Shown: positions 17,787 to 26,969 of the stretch, piece after piece
How positions within the stretch are numbered: the stretch's first letter is position 1
Layout of the letters: every line of letters begins with the position of its first letter
NCBI GenBank assembly: GCA_004524725.1
Contig: SDNW01000006.1
Span: 1-42,549, forward strand
Source of the DNA: Promethearchaeota archaeon
GTDB taxonomy: Archaea > Asgardarchaeota > Lokiarchaeia > Sigyniarchaeales > SOKP01
DNA: 42,549 nt
Direction of reading: 5' to 3'
Translations under genes and position numbers: made by a program
Notes under the pieces: model-generated
What the model was told of the DNA's origin: nothing
What the model saw: only the letters and a program-made list of their open reading frames with translations
Databases searched by the model: none

Positions 17787-18497
17787 TCATTCTTTATCCT
17801 TCAAACCGTAGTATAATAGCCAGAAGCTAATTAAATATCCGATTCTAACAATTATAACATAAATATCAGGGGCGGTTAAACCTTCTATTAAACCAAAAAT
17901 ACAAAAACAAAAAGCTCCCATCGATATTAAAAATAATTTAGTTCGTAATTCCCCCGTATTTCTTAGACTTTTTATAAGAAATCCAACTCCTAATATCATC
18001 GTTACACTTAATAAAAAGATTGCCATCAATATTCCAGCCATTGAAAATGTATTTACGTTATAATCAATTAAAGCATCTCCAGAAATTGTTGGAGACTTAA
18101 AATGAAACGCATTAAAAGGATCTAAAAACATGACAACATTAAATATTATTCCTAATAGTACAAATATCGAAAGGAAATACCATTTTTTTTCTATGTTTAA
18201 TAACCTTGTTCCAATATAAATAGCAGTTATAATAGCAGGAGCTAACCAAATATAACTTAATAAAGCGACAATTCCATAGCTATTTTCAATATTTTTTTGT
18301 GTAATCAGAACAATTAAGAAATCTAAAAACACACCCAAATACATTAACCCTGCAAAAACAGTAGCTAATCCTAAAAATGTAAGTATATTGATTTCAGATT
18401 TTTTTGATTTATATATGAAAAAAGAGCCAAAAATCAACCCGAATAAAACTACTCCCGTTGCTGTCAATCCATCTATCCAACCTAAAACAGAGAGCAT
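17787..18497 (-). CDS. seven-helix integral membrane protein of unknown function
   Basis: Not recognised. The 236 residues, counted from the ATG at 18497, hold about seven hydrophobic segments (TATGVVLFGLIFGSFFIY, then near 35-60, 75-95, 105-125, 150-175, 185-205 and 210-230) separated by short charged loops. The preferred ATG has GAGGTGG 11 bases upstream; an in-frame TTG at 18554 would add 19 residues and bury that site inside the gene. No retinal lysine or kinase motif can be pointed to. It shares a strand with the MBL gene and with two small genes upstream and may be co-expressed with them. A sensor or channel role would be guesswork. Confidence 0.75.
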   Translation of the reverse strand: MLSVLGWIDGLTATGVVLFGLIFGSFFIYKSKKSEINILTFLGLATVFAGLMYLGVFLDFLIVLITQKNIENSYGIVALLSYIWLAPAIITAIYIGTRLLNIEKKWYFLSIFVLLGIIFNVVMFLDPFNAFHFKSPTISGDALIDYNVNTFSMAGILMAIFLLSVTMILGVGFLIKSLRNTGELRTKLFLISMGAFCFCIFGLIEGLTAPDIYVIIVRIGYLISFWLLYYGLKDKE

Positions 18498-18628
18498 TAG
18501 CGACCGATCCACCTCTATAATTAAATCTATATGAAATTTAAGAAAAATATACAAGTATACTTATTTAAATATTCTCTTAAAAATAGCTAAAATAGATATT
18601 ATTAATCGAAGTAAATTAAATGAGATCT

Positions 18629-18895
18629 TCACTCTTTTTCTTTTTCAAAGAATAAAGATTTTTTCATCTCGAATTCTAAATCTCTAAGTTTCCTCTGAAT
18701 TTCTTTTGAGTCGTAATCCTTTTTCATTAAATCAATTATGACTTCTTTTAGATTTTCTAAATTATCAATTGCGCATTGATAAAATATATTATCTTTATCA
18801 ATACTCATATTTAAGATTTCAAATAATCCATTAAGAGATTCATTGATTTTCTTATAATATTCCCATGCTTCTTCTAAATCTGAATCCTTTTCCAT
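18629..18895 (-). CDS. hypothetical helical protein (88 aa)
   Basis: Not recognised. The 88 residues from the ATG at 18895 are almost wholly helical and strongly charged (rich in Glu, Lys, Asp), with heptad-like Leu/Ile spacing that suggests a coiled coil or small helical bundle. There are no membrane segments and one cysteine. An in-frame TTG lies three codons upstream. It lies between another small gene (46 bases away) and the seven-helix membrane protein on the same strand, so it may be an adaptor-like partner in that group; this is inference from position. Confidence 0.6.
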   Translation of the reverse strand: MEKDSDLEEAWEYYKKINESLNGLFEILNMSIDKDNIFYQCAIDNLENLKEVIIDLMKKDYDSKEIQRKLRDLEFEMKKSLFFEKEKE

Positions 18896-18941
18896 GTTCG
18901 TCAAATATAAATAAAATAAGAGAGTAAAAAAAATTTTACTT

Positions 18942-19286
18942 TTATAACAATTGCTTTATTCTTTTTGAAAGTTCTTTCGCATCAGGTTCCGATGATTCTA
19001 AAAGTTGAAACACATCTTTAGGATTTACCTTTAATGCGCCATGAAGAAGTTTTTCTAATCCAATCCGCGTATTTAATCTCTCATTCTTCTGTAAGTGAAA
19101 AATTACCATTCCAAGTTGATTTTTCAAAGCACCTCCCTCTGCCTTTAAGCATATCTGTAAAAGAGCAGGGCACAATTCTTCTATTGTGTCCATACTAACC
19201 TCACTTGCGAGTGAATATAATTCAGTTATTTTTTCATCAGAAAGACTTTCCATTTTTTGTTTAATTTCTAACATTTCGATACTCAT
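18942..19286 (-). CDS. hypothetical protein (114 aa)
   Basis: Not recognised. The 114 residues from the ATG at 19286, preceded by an AAAGGTTG ribosome-binding-like site, form a predicted all-helical protein with regular amphipathic helices (ITELYSLASEV, TIEELCPALLQICLKA, LKNQLGMVIFHLQKN). The pattern of short repeated helices and Leu-rich faces recalls a HEAT-like bundle but is too short to claim. Two cysteines lie six residues apart. It is the promoter-proximal gene of a same-strand group running down to the MBL gene. Confidence 0.62.
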   Translation of the reverse strand: MSIEMLEIKQKMESLSDEKITELYSLASEVSMDTIEELCPALLQICLKAEGGALKNQLGMVIFHLQKNERLNTRIGLEKLLHGALKVNPKDVFQLLESSEPDAKELSKRIKQLL

Positions 19287-19884
19287 TTTTTTCAACCTTT
19301 TATTATGTTTTTATTACTAATGTAATTAGAGATACTTTCATATATAAAGGTATCGGGATAAGATCCGTTCCCAAACCAATATTTTGGGGCAATTTCTAAG
19401 AATTATTGCGTTTTTGGCTATAAAAATAAAGGAATTAATCGACATTTTTCGTAATCCCATTAAAATGGGAGGATAAAGGATTATTGATTATAATAATTAA
19501 ATGAAAATTGGAAAAAAATGGGGACTTTTTAATGAATCATGACTTTTTCATTACTTTTCTTGACGGATTCATTAATACTTCAATAAAAAAACGGTCTTTT
19601 GCTCAATTATTATTAAGAAATACGCAACCAAAAAGTGATCGAAAAGTAATAAAAATCATTTTTAAATTTATTAAAACCTTAATTTTATCAATAAAATTTT
19701 AATTGTTAGATCAAATTGTCATTTTAATGCCATAAAATTAAATTAGATATATAAATTTGAAAATATAATATTGATTGATTTTTAAATATTCTTTCTCTTA
19801 AATGAATGCTCTAAATTAAGCAAAACCTCATTTTAAATAAAATTATAAACACTTACTAATATTATTCTATTTAAAATAATTTAG
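19287..19884. other. 598-base region without a convincing gene
   Basis: A divergent intergenic region. A 56-codon frame from the ATG at 19532 to 19702 encodes a Phe/Ile/Lys-rich sequence, which is what AT-rich noise gives, and has no ribosome-binding site. A small dyad, CCCATT-AA-AATGGG, lies near 19457. No RNA gene or repeat was recognised. Confidence 0.5.
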
Positions 19885-21390
19885 GTGTTAATTATAAAAC
19901 AACGACAAATAGAAAAAGAACTTTCGCGTGTAATAAAAAAAGAGCGATTCCAAGGAAAACTTATTAAATATATGACAAGCTGGGGTAAATTACTTCTCTA
20001 TATCTTACCAATAGTTCTAGTAATAATGGCAATACTTACTCTTTTAAACATCGCAATTTTAGATATTACTTTGAAAATCATATTCATTATTATTCTGTTG
20101 ATCTATGGGATTAATTCTATTATTTTGATATCTGGTGCATTATCTACAAATAAGTCTCTTAAGCTCCGACTTGATTTTGAACGAACGCGTGGTCGACCGA
20201 TCGATAGTCTTGATGGGTTTGATCTTCTCTTTAGTAGTGTTAAACGGGTGACTAGTCTATTGAAAATAATAGGGTTTATCTGCCTTGTTGCCTTGGCGCT
20301 ATTTTCCGTGATGATATTTGTACCTGGATTTCTTGATATTGGCTATGCTGCAATTGGATTTGCATTAGTCGGTTTTGGCTTAGCACTCCTTATTCGTAGC
20401 TTAAATCTTAATATCCATGATGTGAATGGTCTTCAAGATTTTTATAAACCTACAACCCATCAGATATTCTTAGACAACTTTTTCAGTGAGATCTTTTCCA
20501 ATCATCTGGATCCTGTAACATTTCTCAAATGGGATGAGTATCTTGCTGGAATAAATAAAATTCTTACTCCTGCATTTATCCAAAGTGTAAAAGCAAAAGA
20601 AGAAGATGAATTACCTATAACTTTTGCCATTGAGTCGATATTATTTTTGTATTATTTAAAGTTCCAAGGAGTATTATCTGATGATCAATTCACTCGAGAA
20701 CTAAAAGAAATAATTAATGTTGATTCTTTAGATTTTGATACAGATAGAGGTCTAAGAATTGAAGGAGCATGGTATTTTTCAACTAAAGATGTTTATAAAT
20801 TATTTGAGTACATTAAAGCTTACAATCCTGGATTCTTCACCATTATCGACCGACTTCAACTGGAACTTGCGGACAACATTGAGCGAATATCTAAGGATCC
20901 CATATATATGGATTCCAGTGCACAAGAATATACATATGTCAACAATGAACTCAATGTGATGGTTTTTCTTTATAATAATGCTCCCGAAAGTAAGAAATAC
21001 AAGATAAAAGTTGTTGCACCCGGTTTCGACCCAAGCGAGATGATACTAGATATAGAAGTTGAGGGAAGGGGTACATTCACTATTCCTAATAATCAAATTC
21101 CCCTAATCTCTTCAGAAAAGCTTGATATTGCAGGTATTCTTTCTACGATGTTAGAGAATGGAGATACAATTTGGCTGACCCTTGAACCAAGAGAAGTAGG
21201 CGAACAAACTCTTCAGGTGTTCCTTATGGCCGAAGATGGTACCATAATCGAAGGAAAGACAAAATCAGTTAAAGTAACGAAAAACATTAAAGATTATCTA
21301 AAAAAACTCACTTCTGTAGGTTCACTTTTAGGCGGGCTGGCGGTTCCGATTGCGAGAATGCTCCCTTATCTTTTAAATACTGGAGTATAA
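19885..21390 (+). CDS. membrane protein with C-terminal beta-sandwich-like domain (501 aa)
   Basis: Not recognised. The 501 residues start at a GTG. A short basic N terminus is followed by two hydrophobic helices (about 31-56 and 60-85), a charged segment, then two more (about 127-150 and 154-175). Residues about 180-345 are soluble and mostly helical. About 350-465 look like a beta-sandwich (ELNVMVFLYNNAPESKKYKI, GRGTFTIPNNQIPLI, GDTIWLTLEPREVGEQTLQV), the style of bacterial CARF-unrelated Ig-like domains, and a glycine-rich hydrophobic C terminus may also touch the membrane. It stands alone with T-tracts after it. It has no catalytic motif. Confidence 0.78.
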   Translation: MLIIKQRQIEKELSRVIKKERFQGKLIKYMTSWGKLLLYILPIVLVIMAILTLLNIAILDITLKIIFIIILLIYGINSIILISGALSTNKSLKLRLDFERTRGRPIDSLDGFDLLFSSVKRVTSLLKIIGFICLVALALFSVMIFVPGFLDIGYAAIGFALVGFGLALLIRSLNLNIHDVNGLQDFYKPTTHQIFLDNFFSEIFSNHLDPVTFLKWDEYLAGINKILTPAFIQSVKAKEEDELPITFAIESILFLYYLKFQGVLSDDQFTRELKEIINVDSLDFDTDRGLRIEGAWYFSTKDVYKLFEYIKAYNPGFFTIIDRLQLELADNIERISKDPIYMDSSAQEYTYVNNELNVMVFLYNNAPESKKYKIKVVAPGFDPSEMILDIEVEGRGTFTIPNNQIPLISSEKLDIAGILSTMLENGDTIWLTLEPREVGEQTLQVFLMAEDGTIIEGKTKSVKVTKNIKDYLKKLTSVGSLLGGLAVPIARMLPYLLNTGV

Positions 21391-21396
21391 GCTTGA

Positions 21397-21416
21397 CCTT
21401 TTTATTTATTTTTTTT
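21397..21416 (+). terminator. T-rich terminator tract
   Basis: T-runs of 5 and 8 bases begin 7 bases after the stop of the 501-residue membrane protein and fit an archaeal termination signal. Confidence 0.4.
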
Positions 21417-21646
21417 AATATTCTTTTTTCCAAAAATTATTTCTAACACTACCTACAGATAAGATGTGATCTCGCTCAATAAAACACAAGTAGATTTTAC
21501 ACTAATTTGATTACTGAATTAATCAAATTGATGAGCAAAATTATCAGTAGAACTATCAAAAATAATAATTAAATTTTAATGCATTTCTTAATTTTTTCAA
21601 TTAGATTATTTACTATTAAATTAATTATTTGAGATGATATCATAAA

Positions 21647-22318
21647 ATGGTAGTAATTACTACAAAAAAGCCCGATGAAGAAGTCTTCGAAGCCTTAGAG
21701 AATTATAAGATAAAAAAACTCACACTTGTCTCTTGTGCGACATGTGCTGCTTTATGTCAGACGGGTGGAACAGAAGGGGCTAAAGAATGGAAAGACAAAT
21801 TAGAAGGAAAAGGTTATGAGATAGAGGCTGTGGTAGTGTCCGAGGACGTTTGCGATAATAGAGTTATGAAAAAAGATTTAAGAAAAGTTGATGATGAGGT
21901 TCAATCATCTGATGCAATTCTTACTCTTAGCTGTGGACTTGGAGTTCAATCCATAATCGAAGTACTTGCAAATAAATACCCCGAAAAACCCGTTCTTGTT
22001 ACTAATAATACAGAATTTATCGGAATGACAGAGAGGATCGGTAGGTTTTACAAACGATGTCAAGCTTGTGGAGATTGTCTTCTAAATTATACAGGGGGGA
22101 TATGTCCCATTGCTACATGTGCCAAAGGTTTAATGAATGGACCATGCGGAGGGATGGTCGATGGAAAGTGCGAAGTAGGCAATTATGAAAGAGATTGTGG
22201 CTGGATTTTGATTTTTAATCGATTAAAGGCAATAGGTAGACTTGACTTGTTTACCAAATTACGGGATGCCCGTGATTGGTCCGAAAGTGGCCATCAACAG
22301 GAGGTAATTTTTAGATAA
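21647..22318 (+). CDS. metV: second MetV-like iron-sulfur subunit
   Basis: A second MetV, 223 residues, related in domain order to the one at 14066 but clearly diverged. The N-terminal cysteine group is SCATCAALCQTGG (about 24-36) instead of CDGCC. The C-terminal signature is complete: CQACGDCLLNYTGGICP and CAKGLMNGPCGG, then GKCEVG. It is followed after 12 bases by metF, with no Hdr gene alongside. It may dock to a different electron donor than the first copy; the dihydrolipoamide-dehydrogenase-like gene downstream is a candidate. It has its own ATG with weak ribosome-binding sequence after a long A/T-rich gap, which suggests an independent promoter. Confidence 0.92.
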   Translation: MVVITTKKPDEEVFEALENYKIKKLTLVSCATCAALCQTGGTEGAKEWKDKLEGKGYEIEAVVVSEDVCDNRVMKKDLRKVDDEVQSSDAILTLSCGLGVQSIIEVLANKYPEKPVLVTNNTEFIGMTERIGRFYKRCQACGDCLLNYTGGICPIATCAKGLMNGPCGGMVDGKCEVGNYERDCGWILIFNRLKAIGRLDLFTKLRDARDWSESGHQQEVIFR

Positions 22319-22330
22319 GAGGTGAAAAAA

Positions 22331-23269
22331 ATGGAAAGTAATCATGCGTATTCTAAATTAGGAGAAGCCCTAGCAAAGGGTGATTTTATTTTAACGGGCG
22401 AATTAGAACCTGAAAAAACTTGCGATCTTTCTCATCTTGTCCAAGAAGCAAAAGAAATGGCACCATATGTAATAGCTGCAAACGTAACTGACAGTCCTTT
22501 AGGAATCGTAACAATAAATAGTTTAGCTGCTTCTTATATTGTACAAAGAGATGCAGGATTAGAAGCAATCTGGCAAATGACTGTTAGGGATGTTAATAAG
22601 TTGGGTATTGCGGGAATGTTGATGGGAGCACAAGCTCTTGGGATCCATAATATCCTTTCTTTAACCGGTGATCATCCAAATATGGGAGATATGCCAGAGA
22701 GTAAGCCTGTTTTTGATCTTGACTCGGCCACATTAGTAAAACTAGTTCGAGAAATGGTAGATACAGGTAAGATTAATGGTCATGAAATTGAATCTCCACC
22801 AAAAATACATGTTGGAGCTGCAGCAAATCCAAATGCAGAACCTATGGAAGCTGAAGTTTTAAAGATTGGCCGTAAAGCAGAAGCTGGTGCTGAATTCATC
22901 CAAACTCAAGTTGTATACGATTTAGATCGTACAATTGAGTTTTTAACAGCAATTAGAAAATATAGAGTGCCTGTTCTTCTAGGTATCTTTCCTATGAAAA
23001 GTTATGGAATCGCTAAGGGTTTTGATACTTTTGTTCCGGGAGTTTCAGTCCCTAAAGATATACTTGGGAAATGGAAAGGAATCAAAACCGATCTTAAAAA
23101 CGATAAAAAACTACAAAAAGAAGCATATGACCAAGCCAATTATGAATTTTTCAAACCCTTCATTACTGAACTCAGAAAAAAGAATCTCCTTGATGGGATC
23201 CATTGTATGGCCGTTCATTACCCCAGAATTTTTCCAAAATTAGAGGAAGTAATTAAAAGTACAAATTAA
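22331..23269 (+). CDS. metF: second methylene-tetrahydrofolate (or tetrahydropterin) reductase MetF
   Basis: A second MetF barrel, 312 residues from the ATG at 22331; the GTG at 22322 belongs to the AGAGGTG ribosome-binding site. It aligns throughout with the first copy: LTGELEPEKTCD near 20, LTGDHPNMGD near 115, GRKAEAGAEFIQTQ, FPMKSYGIAKGFD, PGVSVPKDILGKW, DGIHCMAVHYPRIF. Catalytic glutamate and aspartate are kept. Paralogue retention with separate MetV partners suggests different pterin specificity, different electron donors or opposite flux, none of which can be decided from sequence. A T-tract follows the gene. Confidence 0.92.
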   Translation: MESNHAYSKLGEALAKGDFILTGELEPEKTCDLSHLVQEAKEMAPYVIAANVTDSPLGIVTINSLAASYIVQRDAGLEAIWQMTVRDVNKLGIAGMLMGAQALGIHNILSLTGDHPNMGDMPESKPVFDLDSATLVKLVREMVDTGKINGHEIESPPKIHVGAAANPNAEPMEAEVLKIGRKAEAGAEFIQTQVVYDLDRTIEFLTAIRKYRVPVLLGIFPMKSYGIAKGFDTFVPGVSVPKDILGKWKGIKTDLKNDKKLQKEAYDQANYEFFKPFITELRKKNLLDGIHCMAVHYPRIFPKLEEVIKSTN

Positions 23270-23271
23270 CT

Positions 23272-23281
23272 ATTTTTTTTT
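23272..23281 (+). terminator. T-tract terminator after second metF
   Basis: Nine thymidines start 4 bases after the stop codon, followed by more T-rich sequence, so the flavoprotein gene downstream probably has its own promoter. Confidence 0.45.
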
Positions 23282-23406
23282 ATCTATTTTAGAAATGTTC
23301 TTTTTGAATTTCATAATTTCTCTTAAGGATCTTTTTCATTATTTCTTTATTCAAGTTTTATTTCATTAATAAAAACTTTAAATTCGATAAAAATCGAATT
23401 GAATCT

Positions 23407-24933
23407 ATGGAATCATACGATTTAGTTGTAATTGGGTCCGGTGTGGGGCTCAATGTGCTTAATTATGGATTACAAATGGGTCTTAATTGTGCCTTAGTGG
23501 AAGATACTAAACTCGGTGGAACCTGTTTAACTCGAGGTTGCATTCCATCGAAAGTGTTAGTCCATCCTGCAGATTTGATTAGAGAAGCAGAGCACGCTCC
23601 AAAAGTAGGAGTGAAATTTGAGGTTTCAGATGTCAACTGGGGATTAATTGCGAAACGAATGTGGTCCCAGATAGATGAAAGTAAAGAAATGGAAAAGGGA
23701 TTGTCAGAAGTTTCAAATTTACGGTTATATAAAGGTGTTGGTGAGTTTATTGATGAATATGAAATGAAAGTAAAATCTGTTAAAAGTGGAGAGGAAATTG
23801 GACATTTTAAAGGGAAACGTTTTGTAATTGCTTCAGGGGCTCGTTCTTTCATCCCTCCTATAGAAGGAATAGAAGAAACTGGATTTATAACGAATGAAAA
23901 CTTCTTTGGCGACAAATTCCCTGAAAAACCTTGGGAAAGCTTAATCATCATTGGCGGTGGAGTTATTGCTGCCGAATTTGCACATATTTTTTCTGCTTTA
24001 GGAACTGATGTGACCATAGTGGAGATGCTACCTCGCCTAGTTATGACTGAAGAACCTGAAGTAAGTCAATTTTTAGAAACCAATTTTAAGAAATATATGA
24101 AGGTTCTGGTAAATCATAAAGCGATCCGTGCAAAATCAAAAAGAAAAATGAAGATAATCACCCTTCAGAATGTAAATACGCAAGAAGAGATTGAAATTAA
24201 GGCTCAAGAAATATTTATCGCAGCTGGAAGACGATCGAATGCGGACTTATTGCAAGTTCAAAAAACAGGCGTAGAAACTAATGGGAAAGGATGGATTAAG
24301 ACAAATGAGTTTTTAGAAACCACAAAAGAAAATATTTGGTGTATTGGAGATGCAAATGGAATTTACCAATTCCGCCACAAGGCAAACTATGAATCAGAAC
24401 TGTGTGCTAATAATATTTTCGGTCCTCCCGAAGATAAAAAGAAAGCGGATTATTCAGCAGTACCATGGGCTATCTTTTCTTATCCCCAGATCGGCCATGT
24501 AGGAATGACTGAGAAAGAAGCACTTGAAAATGGTCATGAAATCTATGTGGCAACTAAAAATTATTCCAGCGTTGCTAAAGGATTTGCCATGGGGTACGAA
24601 AAAGGCGATGTCGACGATGGATTCGTTAAATTAGTGGTTGATAAGTCATATAGGATTTTAGGAGCGCATGTGATTGGCCCCCATGCAGCGGTATTAGTAC
24701 AACCATTTGTTTATTTGATGAATGCGGGATTTACATGCGAATTACCTGATATGAAAGAGGAACCAGATATTCCAAAATTAGCTCGAGCATGTCCCGAAAG
24801 CGGTTCATTTATGCCAATCTATAAGTCAATGGTAATTCATCCTTCCTTAAATGAAGTAACCGGTTGGGCCATCGGTTCGCTTCGGCCAGTCAACATCAAA
24901 ATGGATCACTATCATCATGAACATAATCATTAA
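23407..24933 (+). CDS. dihydrolipoamide dehydrogenase-like pyridine nucleotide-disulfide oxidoreductase
   Basis: A flavoprotein disulfide oxidoreductase of 508 residues. The N-terminal FAD fold (GSGVG at 10-14) is followed by the redox-active pair GGTCLTRGCIPSK with Cys40 and Cys45. A central NAD-binding fold IIGGGVIAAEF ends with an acidic TIVE, favouring NAD over NADP. The second FAD motif is CIGDANG, and the C-terminal dimerisation domain carries HPSLNE, equivalent to the HPxxxE active-site pair. The extreme C terminus is histidine-rich, a possible metal handle. Lipoamide-using complexes are absent nearby, so glycine cleavage, 2-oxoacid dehydrogenase or a thiol/coenzyme reductase role are all open. 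The location behind the second metVF suggests a redox partner, by inference. Confidence 0.88.
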   Translation: MESYDLVVIGSGVGLNVLNYGLQMGLNCALVEDTKLGGTCLTRGCIPSKVLVHPADLIREAEHAPKVGVKFEVSDVNWGLIAKRMWSQIDESKEMEKGLSEVSNLRLYKGVGEFIDEYEMKVKSVKSGEEIGHFKGKRFVIASGARSFIPPIEGIEETGFITNENFFGDKFPEKPWESLIIIGGGVIAAEFAHIFSALGTDVTIVEMLPRLVMTEEPEVSQFLETNFKKYMKVLVNHKAIRAKSKRKMKIITLQNVNTQEEIEIKAQEIFIAAGRRSNADLLQVQKTGVETNGKGWIKTNEFLETTKENIWCIGDANGIYQFRHKANYESELCANNIFGPPEDKKKADYSAVPWAIFSYPQIGHVGMTEKEALENGHEIYVATKNYSSVAKGFAMGYEKGDVDDGFVKLVVDKSYRILGAHVIGPHAAVLVQPFVYLMNAGFTCELPDMKEEPDIPKLARACPESGSFMPIYKSMVIHPSLNEVTGWAIGSLRPVNIKMDHYHHEHNH

Positions 24934-24940
24934 GATTGAG

Positions 24941-24948
24941 TTTTTTTT
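24941..24948 (+). terminator. T-tract terminator after flavoprotein gene
   Basis: Eight thymidines begin 8 bases after the stop codon and lead into further T-rich sequence. Confidence 0.45.
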
Positions 24949-25015
24949 CTTTTATTATTCTTCTTTTGTTCAAAACATCACATTTTTAGATTACATTTCC
25001 TAATATTAAGAATAG

Positions 25016-26935
25016 ATGGCTGTAAAAAATAATAAATCTACGTCTGATAAGACAGTAGGACAAATTTTCACACCAAGTTATATTGCTGAATTTATGGTAA
25101 AAAACATTTTGCGCGTTTTAAAAGATCATTCCAATAAATATGATGAATCTTTGAAATTAGAGAATCTTAAGGTATTAGAACCTTCATCTGGACAAGGGAT
25201 TTTCTTAAAAATCTTACTAGAAAATGATTTTAGGGATATTACAGCGTATGAGATTGATGAATCTCTCAAATTATATTTAGAATCAACATATCCGGAAATT
25301 AATTTTAAATTTCAGGATTTTTTAGCCTCCAACTCTGAGGAGGTGTATGACGTAATCATTGGAAATCCTCCTTATCTTGGACAGAACTACAATTCCTCCC
25401 TATTTCAAGATTTAGTCCAAAAATATGATGTTTGTAAAAAATATTTTATTGGTAATATGGACTTATTTTATTATTTTATCCATCAAGGAATAGAAAAATT
25501 GAAACCTGGAGGGCTTCTTTCTTTCATAACAACTAATTACTGGATAACAAAGTCGAAAAAAACGGGAATTAAGTATTTAAAACCCTTTATCATTGAAAAT
25601 TGCTTCCTTTTAGAATATTATGATCTATCTAATCTTAACATTTTCAAAAATGCGCAAGGACAACACAATTGCATCTTTATCTTACAAAAAAAAACAAGTC
25701 AGCAAAAAGAAGATCATCTTGATAAACCAATTCAAATCTATCAATTTCGAGAAGATCAAGTACTCGACAAATCTTTAAACCCTCAAAATATAATCAGTTA
25801 TCAATCTGGATTGAATAATTCTGACTTAAGTAAAAACTCGTCATGGAATCTTCTTTATCCAATTGAAATAAAGAGAACAGTTGAAAAAATAGAAAATCTT
25901 TGCAAAAGAGCAGGGAAATTATTAACACTTAAAGATATATTTTTGATTCGAAACGGGCTTATCCTAATAAAAGATGATCTATTCATACTTGAAAAAGATA
26001 AGGATCTTAAGCTAAATAATGAGGATATTTTTATTAAGATTGAAAATGAGTATACAAAAATTAATAAAGCAGAAAAGAAACGCTTAAAAAGGCTCTATAA
26101 AAGCAGCTCTATAATACCCTATGGCTATAACCAGCATAAATCTTACCAATATCTCATTTATTTCAATAAAAATGATCTTGAAGGTAAAAATGCTTCAAAA
26201 TTTATTGCTCTGAAGAAGAAATACCCTCATCTGACGAAATATCTAGAATTGCATGAATTAGAATTAAAGGAAACCTTAAAAAATGCAAAAGAAGATCCCC
26301 AAAATATCTATTATCCCAGAAGAGGTGGATATATCCTTATTCCTAGCAAAAATAAGACTCAACAGAAAATCCACCTCGAGCCTTTTTACGAGAATTTTCC
26401 TAAGATATTTTTTCCTTATATCTGTGATAAAAACATTTTTGGTTTTTGCGCTACATCATATTATGCAACTTCTGATACTTACTTTTTATGGCCTAAAAAT
26501 ATACCTTCCAATATAGATTACTATTTATGGTTAGCTTATCTTAATTCGAAATTGGTAACTTTTTTGTTTAAAGCTAAAAATATTAGAATAAAACGTAGTA
26601 AAACGAAATTGGAATCTAATATTCCCTTTCCTAACCTAACTAATTTTCAATCAACAGAAAAGAAGAAAATTATTTCTTTGATACGAAATCTTAGCATTAT
26701 GTTAACAATACTTAATACTTCAGGAAAGAAATCTCTCTCAGAACAAAAAAGGAAAGAAATGATAGGTTTGATTCAAAACAGAAATCTCTACGAAATTATT
26801 TCGAATAAATTTACTTTCGAGCAAAAAATCGATTCGATATTTATTACAAAAATCATTAATACTCTACTTTTTCGATTATTTAATTTAGAGGAGGAAGAAA
26901 TAGATTATTTAATCAAAAAATACTATTATACTTAA
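25016..26935 (+). CDS. N6-adenine DNA methyltransferase, TaqI/Eco57I-like
   Basis: Methylates adenine N6 in a specific DNA sequence using S-adenosylmethionine. The 639 residues show motif X QIFTPSYIAEFM (about 16-27), the SAM-binding motif I VLEPSSGQG (about 53-61) and the catalytic motif IV NPPY at 117-120, in gamma-class order. Residues about 290-560 would form the TaqI-like target-recognition domain. There is no N-terminal nuclease domain and no PD-(D/E)xK candidate next door, so it is either a solitary methyltransferase or the modification part of a system whose nuclease lies elsewhere. Its lysine-rich, very AT-rich coding fits a mobile origin. The following MetE-like gene starts 34 bases later. 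Confidence 0.9.
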   Translation: MAVKNNKSTSDKTVGQIFTPSYIAEFMVKNILRVLKDHSNKYDESLKLENLKVLEPSSGQGIFLKILLENDFRDITAYEIDESLKLYLESTYPEINFKFQDFLASNSEEVYDVIIGNPPYLGQNYNSSLFQDLVQKYDVCKKYFIGNMDLFYYFIHQGIEKLKPGGLLSFITTNYWITKSKKTGIKYLKPFIIENCFLLEYYDLSNLNIFKNAQGQHNCIFILQKKTSQQKEDHLDKPIQIYQFREDQVLDKSLNPQNIISYQSGLNNSDLSKNSSWNLLYPIEIKRTVEKIENLCKRAGKLLTLKDIFLIRNGLILIKDDLFILEKDKDLKLNNEDIFIKIENEYTKINKAEKKRLKRLYKSSSIIPYGYNQHKSYQYLIYFNKNDLEGKNASKFIALKKKYPHLTKYLELHELELKETLKNAKEDPQNIYYPRRGGYILIPSKNKTQQKIHLEPFYENFPKIFFPYICDKNIFGFCATSYYATSDTYFLWPKNIPSNIDYYLWLAYLNSKLVTFLFKAKNIRIKRSKTKLESNIPFPNLTNFQSTEKKKIISLIRNLSIMLTILNTSGKKSLSEQKRKEMIGLIQNRNLYEIISNKFTFEQKIDSIFITKIINTLLFRLFNLEEEEIDYLIKKYYYT

Positions 26936-26969
26936 ATCGATATATCTGAATAGAGCTGAAATTCTATAT

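Noticed and set aside
19532-19702. A 56-codon frame in the gene-free region
   Set aside because: Its composition (Phe, Ile, Lys, Asn) is that of AT-rich random sequence, there is no ribosome-binding site, and it resembles no family I know.
23463-24017. A 184-codon open frame antisense to the flavoprotein gene
   Set aside because: It is opposite a well-supported oxidoreductase with conserved motifs, and the predicted product has no recognisable features.
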